Origin: Candidatus Bathyarchaeota archaeon
GTDB lineage: Archaea; Thermoproteota; Bathyarchaeia; Bathyarchaeales; UBA233
DNA length: 64,000 bases
Reading direction: 5' to 3'
Assembly (NCBI GenBank): GCA_025057795.1
Contig: JANXEP010000068.1
Coordinates: forward strand, 1-64,000
Position numbers and translations under genes: made by a program. Position 1 is the stretch's first letter. Each line of letters opens with the position of its first letter. The notes beneath the pieces are model-generated. The model did no database searches. It was not told where the DNA came from and saw only the letters and a list, made by a program, of their open reading frames with translations. Below, piece by piece: positions 51,556-59,990 of the stretch.

Positions 51556-51876
51556 ATGTTTCATGACTGCGTTTTTGACGTATTGTATAGTATAATTGGC
51601 GATAGGGGAATGAAGGTTGTTCTCTTCCACATTCAGTTGGGAAACTATTTAGATTGCCCTGAAAGGCTCCACAGAGACCTCTTGACCATATTTGGGACAG
51701 GGGCTAAGTCTATTGAGAAACTTATAGTGAAAGAGTTGTTTTGGAGGCTAAATTTGCCCTTTGAAGAAAAGGAAAGCTTTGATTTTGTAGAATATGTCGA
51801 ACACGCAAGAGAACTGTATATGGCAAGAATGAAGGAAAATTCACCTAGACAAGCTTTTGACGTGGCTAAGAAATGA
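51556..51876 (+). CDS. NitrOD5-like output-domain protein, 106 aa
   Basis: The pattern CERLHRDLLTIFGTGAKSIE, then KLIVKELFWRLNLPFEEKES and FDFVEYVEHAREL, resembles the NitrOD5/MetOD-type domains that follow sensor domains in archaeal two-component proteins: a helix, FGxGAKxIE, IIKELxxKL and DFVxYV. Here it stands alone with no sensor. The start at ATG 51556 is uncertain. Family placement is from memory of the motif and needs a profile search. Confidence 0.55.
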   Translation: MFHDCVFDVLYSIIGDRGMKVVLFHIQLGNYLDCPERLHRDLLTIFGTGAKSIEKLIVKELFWRLNLPFEEKESFDFVEYVEHARELYMARMKENSPRQAFDVAKK

Positions 51877-52032
51877 CGAGTTACAGCAGCCTCAATGGTT
51901 CAATACGATTTAAGCCCATTCAACTTCTGGCTTTGCACGCGCAAAGACAAGGTTCTTTAGCCACGCTGTATTTAATTTTAAATACTATAAAGACTTATAC
52001 GTTTGTCGCGCTGTATGGGGTGAGGCTATTCC

Positions 52033-52932
52033 TTGAATTTCCTCGTAACGGGTGGATGCGGTTTCATAGGCAGCCATATTGCAGAAAGGCTTGTAAGAGA
52101 AGGCTATAAAGTGGCTGTTTTCGATAACCTAACAACAGGCAGCTTAAAAAACATTGAGGGCCTAGATGTAGAGTTTTTTAAGGAATCCTACGAGAAGATC
52201 CCCGCTTTAGTGCAGAAAGTTGACGTGATACTTCATTTAGGTATGCCTTCTTCTTCACCTATGTACAAGCGTGAGCCTTGGCTTGTAGGTCAAACCATAA
52301 ACGACGCCATATCCATTTTCGAATACGCCAAGAAAAGCGGATGCAAAATCGTGTATGCAAGCACAAGCAGCCTATACAATGGAAACAAACTACCCTATAA
52401 AGAAGACATGCCCATCTACATAACAGACTATTATACGGAGTGCAGATACGCCATTGAGCGGCTTGCCATGCTTTATAACAAGCTTTATGGTGTTAAATCT
52501 GTAGGCTTAAGGCTTTTCAGCGTATACGGACCAAAAGAAGAGCACAAGGGCGAATACGCAAACATAATTTCCCAATTCCTTTGGCAGATAAGAAGGGGCG
52601 AGGCGCCCGTCATTTTCGGAGACGGAGAGCAGACAAGAGACTTCATACACGTTGAAGACGTTGTAGAAGCATTCATGCTAGCAGCAGAAAAAGAATTTGA
52701 ATGCGAAATCTTCAACGTGGGAACAGGCGTAGCCCACAGCTTCAACGACATAGTAAACCTCTTGAACAAATGCCTAAAAAAGAACGTGAAACCCATTTAC
52801 AAACCAAACCCTATAAAAAACTATGTATACCACACATTGGCGGACACAACTAAGGCTGAAAAAGTTATAGGTTTCAAGGCAAAAATCCCCCTCGAAACTG
52901 GCATAAAAAACCTTGCAGAAGCAAAAGGGTAG
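52033..52932 (+). CDS. NAD-dependent sugar-nucleotide epimerase/dehydratase
   Basis: This 299-residue short-chain protein has GGCGFIGSHIAERL (NAD-binding) and the catalytic pair in YTECRYAIERL (Y x3 K replaced by Y x5 R-type spacing, with Y at YTECRYAIE). Downstream SVYGPKEEHKGEYANI is the usual substrate loop. It probably makes a UDP-sugar such as UDP-galactose. TTG 52033 follows GTGAGG. Note that the usual YxxxK lysine is replaced: the motif reads YAIER, so an arginine stands in the lysine position. Confidence 0.85.
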   Translation: MNFLVTGGCGFIGSHIAERLVREGYKVAVFDNLTTGSLKNIEGLDVEFFKESYEKIPALVQKVDVILHLGMPSSSPMYKREPWLVGQTINDAISIFEYAKKSGCKIVYASTSSLYNGNKLPYKEDMPIYITDYYTECRYAIERLAMLYNKLYGVKSVGLRLFSVYGPKEEHKGEYANIISQFLWQIRRGEAPVIFGDGEQTRDFIHVEDVVEAFMLAAEKEFECEIFNVGTGVAHSFNDIVNLLNKCLKKNVKPIYKPNPIKNYVYHTLADTTKAEKVIGFKAKIPLETGIKNLAEAKG

Positions 52933-53015
52933 GCACTTTTCGGCTCATAAATTACAATGGCTGTGCTATTTCGCCCCTTCTGCTGAAAGAACGTCACCAA
53001 TTTTCAACGAAAAGG

Positions 53016-53242
53016 GTGCTCAGCGAGGAAAATACATCATCCAGCTTAACAAACTGGTCTGCAAGTTTCAAACATGGAAACAGGAAATTTGTATTAACTT
53101 TAACGGGCAATCTTTGGAGGTACGTTGACGAATTCACGGTCAAAGCGGCAACGAAACCAGAAGAAATTAAGGCTCTATTAGAGGTTGGTTTGAATATGTT
53201 TGCGAAAAGGGCGGGTTGCTGTTCTTCAGAAAACGTAAATAA
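53016..53242 (+). pseudogene. Small conserved-looking protein, frameshifted
   Basis: From GTG 53016 the frame reads SASFKHGNRKFVLTLTGNLW and TKPEEIKALLEVG. Adding one G to the GG at 53187-53188 gives FEYVCEKGGLLFFRKRK and a stop at 53240-53242, total 228 nt, 75 residues. Without it the frame runs on into the tRNA gene. The shifted end is clearly better. Sequencing error or mutation; family unknown. Confidence 0.5.
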
Positions 53243-53278
53243 GCAAGCGGTAAAATCATACTTAATCCAGAAAAATCT

Positions 53279-53376
53279 GCCGGGGTAGCCTAGCCTGGAA
53301 TGGGCGCCAGACTCATAATCTGGAGAGTGCAAGGGCAAGCGCCCAGAGGTCGCGGGCTCGAATCCCGCCCCCGGCA
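53279..53376 (+). tRNA. tRNA-Met (CAU), elongator type, with insertion in the variable region
   Basis: Acceptor GCCGGGG/CCCCGGC, anticodon stem CCAGA/TCTGG with loop CTCATAA, T arm GCGGG-CTCGAAT-CCCGC, discriminator A, and CCA encoded at 53377-53379. Between the anticodon stem and T arm are 28 bases instead of about 5. The extra 23 (AGAGTGCAAGGGCAAGCGCC and so on) look like an intron at a non-canonical site, with AG at both borders. The anticodon stem lacks the GGG/CCC of an initiator. tRNA-Ile2 (CAU) is the main alternative. Confidence 0.85.
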
Positions 53377-53484
53377 CCACTCCGTATCAATTTTGTCACT
53401 TACTTTCTTAGCGTGTGAGTCTAATGCGCAAAAATTTATGTTTAAACTAGCGGGAAATGAGTATTGTAGACTTAGGTAGAGGTT

Positions 53485-53937
53485 TTGGTGGACATGAAGC
53501 ATCACCTTTTAAGGATTAGTAGGGACGAGTGGATGAGGCAGGTGTTTAAGGTTAAAAAATATTATTCGGGTATGAGAAGCGTCAAAGGGTGGCAGACTGG
53601 TTCTGTGGTAATTTTTCTTAAGAAAGTTGGGAAGGCGGATTCAATAATTGGTTATGGCATTGTTGAGGGCGTTGAATCATTAGAGGATATGGATGAGCAT
53701 GAAAAAGCCATGTGTCAGAAACATGGATGGAAAAGCGCGGTAAGGTTCAGTGAGTTAAAAAGATTTGAGTCCCCTAAACTGGTAAAGGAAACAGTCATCG
53801 GCGAATGGAATGTTAAGGGACGCTTTTTGCATGGCAGAGCATTGTCAAGTGAGGAAGTTAGGTTAATATTGGAAGAAGAATTAGAAAGCGTCGGAAAGCA
53901 TTCAATGTCTAGTGAAAAAACTCATAGGGTATCGTGA
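53485..53937 (+). CDS. Hypothetical protein, 150 aa, possibly PUA-like fold
   Basis: The sequence LRISRDEWMRQVFKVKKYYS, GWQTGSVVIFLKKVGKADSI and IIGYGIVEGVESL has the strand-rich spacing of EVE/PUA-like or ASCH-type RNA-binding domains, but I see no diagnostic motif. It starts at GTG 53485 or ATG 53491, ending four bases before the MFS gene. Probably co-transcribed with it. Confidence 0.6.
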   Translation: MVDMKHHLLRISRDEWMRQVFKVKKYYSGMRSVKGWQTGSVVIFLKKVGKADSIIGYGIVEGVESLEDMDEHEKAMCQKHGWKSAVRFSELKRFESPKLVKETVIGEWNVKGRFLHGRALSSEEVRLILEEELESVGKHSMSSEKTHRVS

Positions 53938-53943
53938 AACTAA

Positions 53944-55197
53944 ATGGCTGATGGGATTGCCTCCGAAAAGAGGGAAAAATTAACCCCGCTTTACGCGCGT
54001 TCACTGGTCTACTCTTTTGGAGCAGGCATGATTGGACCTTTTACGGGCGCTTACGCTGTAAAGCTTGGCGCTTCATCATCTGAGATGGGGTGGTTCCAAT
54101 CATCTGCCAACCTTTCAAACAACATTATGCAAATATTGTGGGGAATGTTAAGCGATAAACTGAAGCGCAGGGTACCTTTCATAATTTATGGAGGCTTAAT
54201 TGTTGCGGTGTTATGGGTGCCCATGATGTTTATAGCGAATGCAGCCCAGCTAATCATTCTGCTTGCGTTGCAAGCACTTTTAGGCTCCATGGTTACACCA
54301 GCGTGGACGGCGCTGATAGGCGACATTGTACCATCAATTAGGCTTGGAAGAGTGAATGCGAGTCTAAACCTGTGGGCGTCAACTGGCAACTTAATTGCAA
54401 CATTAATTTCTGGCTTGATAATGGTTAGAATAGGCACCCAACCACGTGAAATGTTTGTTATTCCGTTGATAACAGCGTCGGCGTGTGGCATAATATCATC
54501 AGCGATAATGCTTAAAGTAAAAGAGGGCGGAAACGTTGAAAAATTAAACTTAAAGGGAAACCTCGTATATGACATGTCAAAAATGGTTTCGTGCGCGAAG
54601 AAATCGCCGGATTTTGTAAGATACTGCTATGTTGAGGGGGCATTTCATTTCTCTATGTCGATTGCTTGGCCGCTTATGGCTATTACACAGATAAAAGTTT
54701 TAAATGCATCCATGTTTGACATCGCCATATTCACAGTTGTCCAGTCGGTTATGGCGATAATGTTTCAAAGGTGGGCGGGAAGTTTTGCAGACCGCGTTGG
54801 AAGAAAACCTTTGCTTGTTTTCTCCAGATTTTGTCTGCTAACAGTTCCGCTGGCTTATGCGTTTTCCCCAAACATGAATACGTTGACAGCGGTTGGTGCG
54901 TTCTGGGGGTTTGCAAACGCTCTGGGACAAGTATCTATGACTGCTTATCTGCTTGACATCGCCCCTGAAGAATATCGCGGAAGCTTCACCGCAACATTCA
55001 ACTTCGTTGCTGGCGTGACATCTTTTTTCGGCTCCTTAATAGGCGGGTACCTTTCAAACTACATGACAGACTTGTTTGGCTTAGTTCGCGGACTACAAAT
55101 TGTTTATATGGTTTCGTTCATTGGAAGAATGTTAAGCGCAACATTTTACATTACGCTTAAAGAAACTCTTAAACGTTCATTGGCTACTGCGCCGTAA
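53944..55197 (+). CDS. Major facilitator superfamily transporter
   Basis: This 417-residue protein has twelve hydrophobic helices, the motif MLSDKLKRRVPFII between helices 2 and 3, and FADRVGRKPLLVFSR in the second half. These are the classic MFS loop motifs. It may be a drug or metabolite exporter; the substrate is unknown. Confidence 0.9.
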   Translation: MADGIASEKREKLTPLYARSLVYSFGAGMIGPFTGAYAVKLGASSSEMGWFQSSANLSNNIMQILWGMLSDKLKRRVPFIIYGGLIVAVLWVPMMFIANAAQLIILLALQALLGSMVTPAWTALIGDIVPSIRLGRVNASLNLWASTGNLIATLISGLIMVRIGTQPREMFVIPLITASACGIISSAIMLKVKEGGNVEKLNLKGNLVYDMSKMVSCAKKSPDFVRYCYVEGAFHFSMSIAWPLMAITQIKVLNASMFDIAIFTVVQSVMAIMFQRWAGSFADRVGRKPLLVFSRFCLLTVPLAYAFSPNMNTLTAVGAFWGFANALGQVSMTAYLLDIAPEEYRGSFTATFNFVAGVTSFFGSLIGGYLSNYMTDLFGLVRGLQIVYMVSFIGRMLSATFYITLKETLKRSLATAP

Positions 55198-55216
55198 ACC
55201 CCGATTCTGGAACATT

Positions 55217-56392
55217 TCACAGCCCCCATGCCTCGTGAAGAGTCTCTATTGACGTTGCGTTTCCCGCTGATATTTCAAGCTGGTCTCCAAAACCTTTCTT
55301 GACGTGAGCATTTTTTACGACTATTTTATCGCCCACCTTTAGGTTGACAACCTTTTCGGCGTTTTTCCGCCAAGCGGAAACCCATATTTTTCCAGTTTCA
55401 TCTTCTATCTCGAAAACTGCGAGTTTCACAGGCTCTCCCCTTGAGGTTTTAACCTCTCTAAGACTAGGTTTAACCACCACTCTTCCTTGAACGTTAACAT
55501 TTCTTAATCCTTCTTTCAAATGATTTATTTTTAAAAGCCTATCGGCAGGCTTTAGGAAACCTATATAGGTTCTTGAGTCAGCATGGGCCTCTAAGCCCCC
55601 GTTTGCTGCCTTCTTAACCTTGGCATTCACTATATGCAGCCGCTCACCCTTTTTTATGAACCTTTCAATCTCGTCAACTTTATCATTCCAGACAACAACA
55701 GGTATTTTACCGGTTTCGTCTGTCAAGATAAATCGCATAACTTTTCCAATGCGTAGGTCCTGTCTTTTGAAAGTCGATGGCGGAAAGAAATCTTCAACTT
55801 TACCCAGGATGTGTATTCTCTTGTTCTTGTAGGCGCTTGTGACTTCTCCAATTTTCGTTGAGAAACCTTCAATGGTGGGATATTCTTCTGGTTCAACGTC
55901 TTGAGGGCTAACTTCAACCTCGCCTTTTTCACCCACATGCAGTTCCACTTTTCCCCCAAAATCCTCCCTAGTGTATCCATGGTGAAATCGAACCAGTTGA
56001 CCAGCTTTCAATCTGCCGGATTCTACAAACGCCGCCTTATCGTTCCAGAGGACAACCCGCAAAATTCCGCTTTTGTCGGCGACGAGCACACTTGTAACCT
56101 TTACTCCTTTACTATTTTTGGAAGGTTTGGCTGAAAAAACTGCAATAACCCGTCCGACGATGGTGACGTCGTTTAAGCCTGGTACAAGATTCCCTATCAA
56201 AAGCTTTGGTTTTGCCGCTTCACCGGAAACTTCAACGCCCAGCCTTGCCGCGATCATTTGTAAGAGGATTTCGTCGGAAATGTAGCCTCCAGTCTTCCTT
56301 TTCTCGCTCTCCAACATTTTCATTATTTCCTCTCTTGAAAGCTCTGGATTTTTTGAAAGAATCTTTCTGATTATTTCTTCAACCGCAGCCAT
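55217..56392 (-). CDS. rpa: Replication protein A-like single-stranded DNA-binding protein
   Basis: This 391-residue protein has an N-terminal helical region (about 1-60) and three OB folds starting near residues 72, 185 and 295. Each begins with the pattern xxVxxxGRVI or VxGRVV (VTIVGRVIAVFSAKPSKN; IHILGKVEDFFPPS; VNVQGRVVVKPSLREVK) and contains DETGKI. It coats single-stranded DNA in replication and repair. No C-terminal zinc finger is seen. Confidence 0.93.
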   Translation of the reverse strand: MAAVEEIIRKILSKNPELSREEIMKMLESEKRKTGGYISDEILLQMIAARLGVEVSGEAAKPKLLIGNLVPGLNDVTIVGRVIAVFSAKPSKNSKGVKVTSVLVADKSGILRVVLWNDKAAFVESGRLKAGQLVRFHHGYTREDFGGKVELHVGEKGEVEVSPQDVEPEEYPTIEGFSTKIGEVTSAYKNKRIHILGKVEDFFPPSTFKRQDLRIGKVMRFILTDETGKIPVVVWNDKVDEIERFIKKGERLHIVNAKVKKAANGGLEAHADSRTYIGFLKPADRLLKINHLKEGLRNVNVQGRVVVKPSLREVKTSRGEPVKLAVFEIEDETGKIWVSAWRKNAEKVVNLKVGDKIVVKNAHVKKGFGDQLEISAGNATSIETLHEAWGL

Positions 56393-56622
56393 TTCTGTTT
56401 CGACACCCTAAGACAAGGAAAACCTTGCTCTTAATTTTTAAGTTTCATACATGCACAGCCACAAATGAGACGGTAAATAGTTCTGCCGTCGAAAATCAAG
56501 CCAGAGCTAAACATCTTTTCAACAACATCGGCTCGTGCGTTAAACCTCCTATTTATACTTGCCAGCTTCGCATAGGCACGTTAGTTTACAGAAACATAAA
56601 GGTTTCATTCTGTCTCTTATTT

Positions 56623-57375
56623 TTAAAATGATTCTAAAACGACTAAAATTCCAAGAAGGGTAATTACGCTTCCTATGAATATGCGCATTTTTCTTTCTGA
56701 AATCATTCTTGTGATTTTGATGGCGAAGAGAGCTGACACACATCCTGCTAAGGTTAATAATACCACTGCATTGTAGTCAACTAAGCCGACAAAAGCGTAT
56801 GTTGCTCCTCCTGCAATGTCTAGTAATAGCCTTATAACTAGGGATGAACCCACAACTATGTGAGGGGTGATTCCAAAAAGAATAAACAACCCTATTCCTA
56901 TCGGCCCCCAACCCGCACCGAAAAAGCCCTTAGTAAAGCCGGCCAAGAGCGCCACAATCATCAATTTAATCATCGTGCTGGGAGTAATGTCCCGTGCTGG
57001 TTCCACTTTCGCCTTTTCATTAGATTTTAGGAAAAATAAAATGATTAGTAGCCCAATCACTATTTCGAATATGCCCACAAGCAGCCTCATAAGCGGCTCT
57101 GGATATTTAAACGACATATTTGCTCCGAAAATAACGGCAAAAGCGCCTGGCAAATATGCCGCTATAATCCGCTTGTCAAGATTTCTCCGCCTTCCATGCC
57201 CAACGACGCTTACCAGCGTCATCAGAAGTTCACTTACAAGCGTTGTGCCACGCGCAAAATCGGAGGGAAGCCCTAAGAGGATAAGCGCTGGTACTAAAAA
57301 AAGCCCAATGATGCCAGTAGATGCAAGGAGAGCACCAGCAACCAATCCGATTATTATTAAACCTAGAAAGGACAT
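56623..57375 (-). CDS. TauE/SafE-family membrane transporter
   Basis: This 250-residue protein has about eight hydrophobic helices in two repeats, each with a GxxxxxFGAGxGxxG-type motif (GFTKGFFGAGWGPIGIGL in the second). The family exports sulfite, sulfoacetate or related anions. The substrate here is unknown. It is the last gene before the fermentation locus, and its gap of 289 bases to the next gene holds no convincing frame. Confidence 0.85.
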   Translation of the reverse strand: MSFLGLIIIGLVAGALLASTGIIGLFLVPALILLGLPSDFARGTTLVSELLMTLVSVVGHGRRRNLDKRIIAAYLPGAFAVIFGANMSFKYPEPLMRLLVGIFEIVIGLLIILFFLKSNEKAKVEPARDITPSTMIKLMIVALLAGFTKGFFGAGWGPIGIGLFILFGITPHIVVGSSLVIRLLLDIAGGATYAFVGLVDYNAVVLLTLAGCVSALFAIKITRMISERKMRIFIGSVITLLGILVVLESF

Positions 57376-57664
57376 TGATGAATCAATCCTTCTTCAAGTG
57401 TAATTCAGTTAATTGGTTTAAAGAGTTTGTGGGAGTTCTGAGCGTTCTTATGATAGGCGCAAATGATTTTCGCCTTAGAGTATCGACATGAATACTATGA
57501 TGCCCGTTCTCGCCTTTCATCTGTATCAACCCGTTTGCCGAATAACCATGTTAAATATTTTCAATTTTAAACATGCAAGATGAAGATAGGTTTCAATTAT
57601 TCGGCGATTTAATGAAAAGTTTAATAAAATTAACCCAGATAAGTGGGTAAACAAGGGAAATTTT

Positions 57665-58927
57665 ATGTATGAAATGTTTCAAATACGGAAAAAATTTGTA
57701 AAAGCCATAGCAACCGAGGAAAACTGGGAATTCGCTGAAGCTGTGCATGAATTTGTTGAAAAAGAGGTTATGTCCCGACGCCAAGATTTAGAAGGAGGGT
57801 GGCATAGAGATGAAAAGCTTGCTAACAATACTCTTGAGAAGATATTAAAGGGTATGGTGGACTTAGGACTCCAAAAGGCTTTCCTCCCAAAAGAGATGGG
57901 AGGGTTAGGGATAGCGTCTGCTGTAACGGGATACATCCTTTCCGAGGAATTAGCGCGTGGAGATGTCGCCTTATGGATGGTTCACCCCGGGTTAATTGCT
58001 TGGGCTTTATATCCAGCCTTGGCAGCCAATCGAATGAACTTGGTGGAAGAACTATTCAAGGACAAGCTTCTTGACGATAAACCGCATAAAGCCTGTGTAG
58101 CCATCACTGAACCGGCGGGAGCATGCAACATAATGGATCCCGCCATGCACGGCCGAACCATATCCACAACCGCCAAGCTCGACGGAGACGAATGGGTGAT
58201 AAATGGCGAAAAAATATGGCCGTGCAACTCAGGCGACGCTGACATAGTATATTTAACGGTGTGCACCACTGATCCGACAAAGGGAGATGATGGAATAGCC
58301 CTAATATACGTCCCGCCAGACACGCCGGGGTTATCAGTGGGTAAGCCTATACAAAAAATGGGGTTATGCTGGACTGATCGAAACACTGAAATCTTCTACG
58401 AAAATGTAAGGGTTCCAAAACATTACCGCGTAGCCGGACCTGGGGAGGACGCTAAAATTTTCCATGATTTGTCAGGTCAAGGTCGCCTTTTTGCCAGCGG
58501 CCAAATGATAGGGGCTGCGCAAGCGGTTCTGGAAATCGTGTTAAATTATACCAAAGAAAGGAGAATTATTAAGCCTGTCAGAGAACACTCGCTCCACGCA
58601 AGCATAATAGCGGATATGGCGATAGCCATTGAAACGGCAAGGGCATACAGTTTGCAAATCGCTTGGATGGTTGATCACCCTGAGATATATGGACGGTGGG
58701 GCTCACCCACCATGCTTGCAAGGTGTTCTGCAGCTAAAGTTTATGCAGGCGACCAAGCTATTTGGGTGATAAATAAGGCTATGGAGCTTATGGGCTCCTA
58801 TGGAGGAGCCTTCGATTACAATGTGGAGAAATACTTGCGCGATGTAAAAACCATGCAGTTGGTTGAGGGAGGCCAGCAACGCGGCCGTTTAGACGTGGCG
58901 AGGGGCTTCTACACCTTTGAGTGGTAG
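57665..58927 (+). CDS. Acyl-CoA dehydrogenase family protein
   Basis: This 420-residue flavoprotein has the three acyl-CoA dehydrogenase domains. AITEPAGACNI and NGEKIWPCNSGDADI are the FAD-binding motifs, and QLVEGGQQRGRLDVARGF carries a glutamate in the place of the catalytic base. It could act as an acryloyl-CoA or enoyl-CoA reductase (with an electron-transfer partner) in the 2-hydroxyacid pathway next to it. It could equally be a beta-oxidation enzyme. Start ATG 57665. Confidence 0.92.
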   Translation: MYEMFQIRKKFVKAIATEENWEFAEAVHEFVEKEVMSRRQDLEGGWHRDEKLANNTLEKILKGMVDLGLQKAFLPKEMGGLGIASAVTGYILSEELARGDVALWMVHPGLIAWALYPALAANRMNLVEELFKDKLLDDKPHKACVAITEPAGACNIMDPAMHGRTISTTAKLDGDEWVINGEKIWPCNSGDADIVYLTVCTTDPTKGDDGIALIYVPPDTPGLSVGKPIQKMGLCWTDRNTEIFYENVRVPKHYRVAGPGEDAKIFHDLSGQGRLFASGQMIGAAQAVLEIVLNYTKERRIIKPVREHSLHASIIADMAIAIETARAYSLQIAWMVDHPEIYGRWGSPTMLARCSAAKVYAGDQAIWVINKAMELMGSYGGAFDYNVEKYLRDVKTMQLVEGGQQRGRLDVARGFYTFEW

Positions 58928-58994
58928 AAACCATGGTAGGCCAACACACTTCCCTTCTTTTTATGATGGGGTCTAACCGGCGCATGAGGGCGAA

Positions 58995-59807
58995 CTAGCT
59001 GTCTCCCGTTGCATTCAAGCCTTTAATTGAAGCCTTCTCTTTCGCTATAATAGCCGCGCCAAGAGCCCCTATGATTTGAGGCTCCATTGGAACATGTATT
59101 TTGTGGCCTATCTCTTTTTCTAGGGCGCTTACAACCCCGATGTTTTTTGCAACTCCGCCGGTGATCACCACGTCATCTTTTGCCCCAACCTGCTTAACTA
59201 GCCCGCCTACTCTTCTTGCAATGGCATCGTGAAGCCCAGCTATTATGTCAACGGGCTTTCTCCCAGAAGCTATTAGGGATATGACTTCGGATTCTGCAAA
59301 AACCGTGCATGTACTTGTGATTTGCACTTTATTTTTTGATTCAAGCGAAAACTCACCCATCTTCTCCAATTTAACGCCTAAAATTTCAGCCATGACCTCC
59401 AAAAATCTGCCTGTTCCAGCAGCGCAAGTGTCATTCATAACGAATCTTGAAACTTTCCCAGCATCGTTGAGCCCTATAACCTTTGAGTCTTGCCCACCAA
59501 TATCGATTACCGTATGGCATTTGGGAAAAAGCAGCCTCGCCCCCTTCGAGTGGCAAGTGATTTCGGTAAACTTCTCATTCGCAAAGGTTAAAAGGGCTAT
59601 GTTGCCCCCGTATCCCGTTGCCACCGTGTAACGTATATCCGAGGCTTTGAGCCCCGCTTCCTTAAGGCACCTTTTTAGGGTTTCATTACCAGTTTTTGAC
59701 ATGTCCGCGGTGGTTTTGCTAATGGCATAGGCCAAAAGCTTCCCCTCTGCGTCGACAATGCATGCTTTTGTTGCAACAGCCCCTATGTCTACTCCTGCAA
59801 AGTGCAT
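58995..59807 (-). CDS. hgdC: 2-hydroxyacyl-CoA dehydratase activator (HgdC-type ATPase)
   Basis: Drives one-electron reduction of the dehydratase using ATP. The 270-residue ASKHA-fold protein has GVDIGAVATKACIVD, GYGGNIALL, the cluster cysteine in NDTCAAGTGRFLEVM, a second in ITSTCTVFAESEVISLI, and IDIGGQDSKVI. A dimer would hold one 4Fe-4S cluster. It is encoded on the opposite strand, divergent from the two dehydratase subunits with a 183-base shared promoter region. Confidence 0.94.
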   Translation of the reverse strand: MHFAGVDIGAVATKACIVDAEGKLLAYAISKTTADMSKTGNETLKRCLKEAGLKASDIRYTVATGYGGNIALLTFANEKFTEITCHSKGARLLFPKCHTVIDIGGQDSKVIGLNDAGKVSRFVMNDTCAAGTGRFLEVMAEILGVKLEKMGEFSLESKNKVQITSTCTVFAESEVISLIASGRKPVDIIAGLHDAIARRVGGLVKQVGAKDDVVITGGVAKNIGVVSALEKEIGHKIHVPMEPQIIGALGAAIIAKEKASIKGLNATGDS

Positions 59808-59990
59808 TCTTCCACCAAATACTATTTTTAAGACGCCTTCCGAGTATAGCCTTCTAACATTTTAGCTAACAATGTCGAAAATAATAAATCTTTTAGAAAC
59901 ATTCCTTGTTTTAGACTCCTCTATGATAAAGCTGGAGCCGCCTTCCGATAAAGCTATTAAAGTTCGCATGGAGGATCAACCAGAGGCGAA

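Noticed and set aside
53016..53288. 90-codon frame read without correction
   Set aside because: Runs into the tRNA-Met gene; the shifted frame ends at 53242 and has a more natural C-terminus.
57488..57583. Short frame with VLAFHLYQPV, similar to the N-terminus of GH57 enzymes
   Set aside because: Only 31 codons with no following coding sequence; a chance match or a tiny relic, not enough to call.
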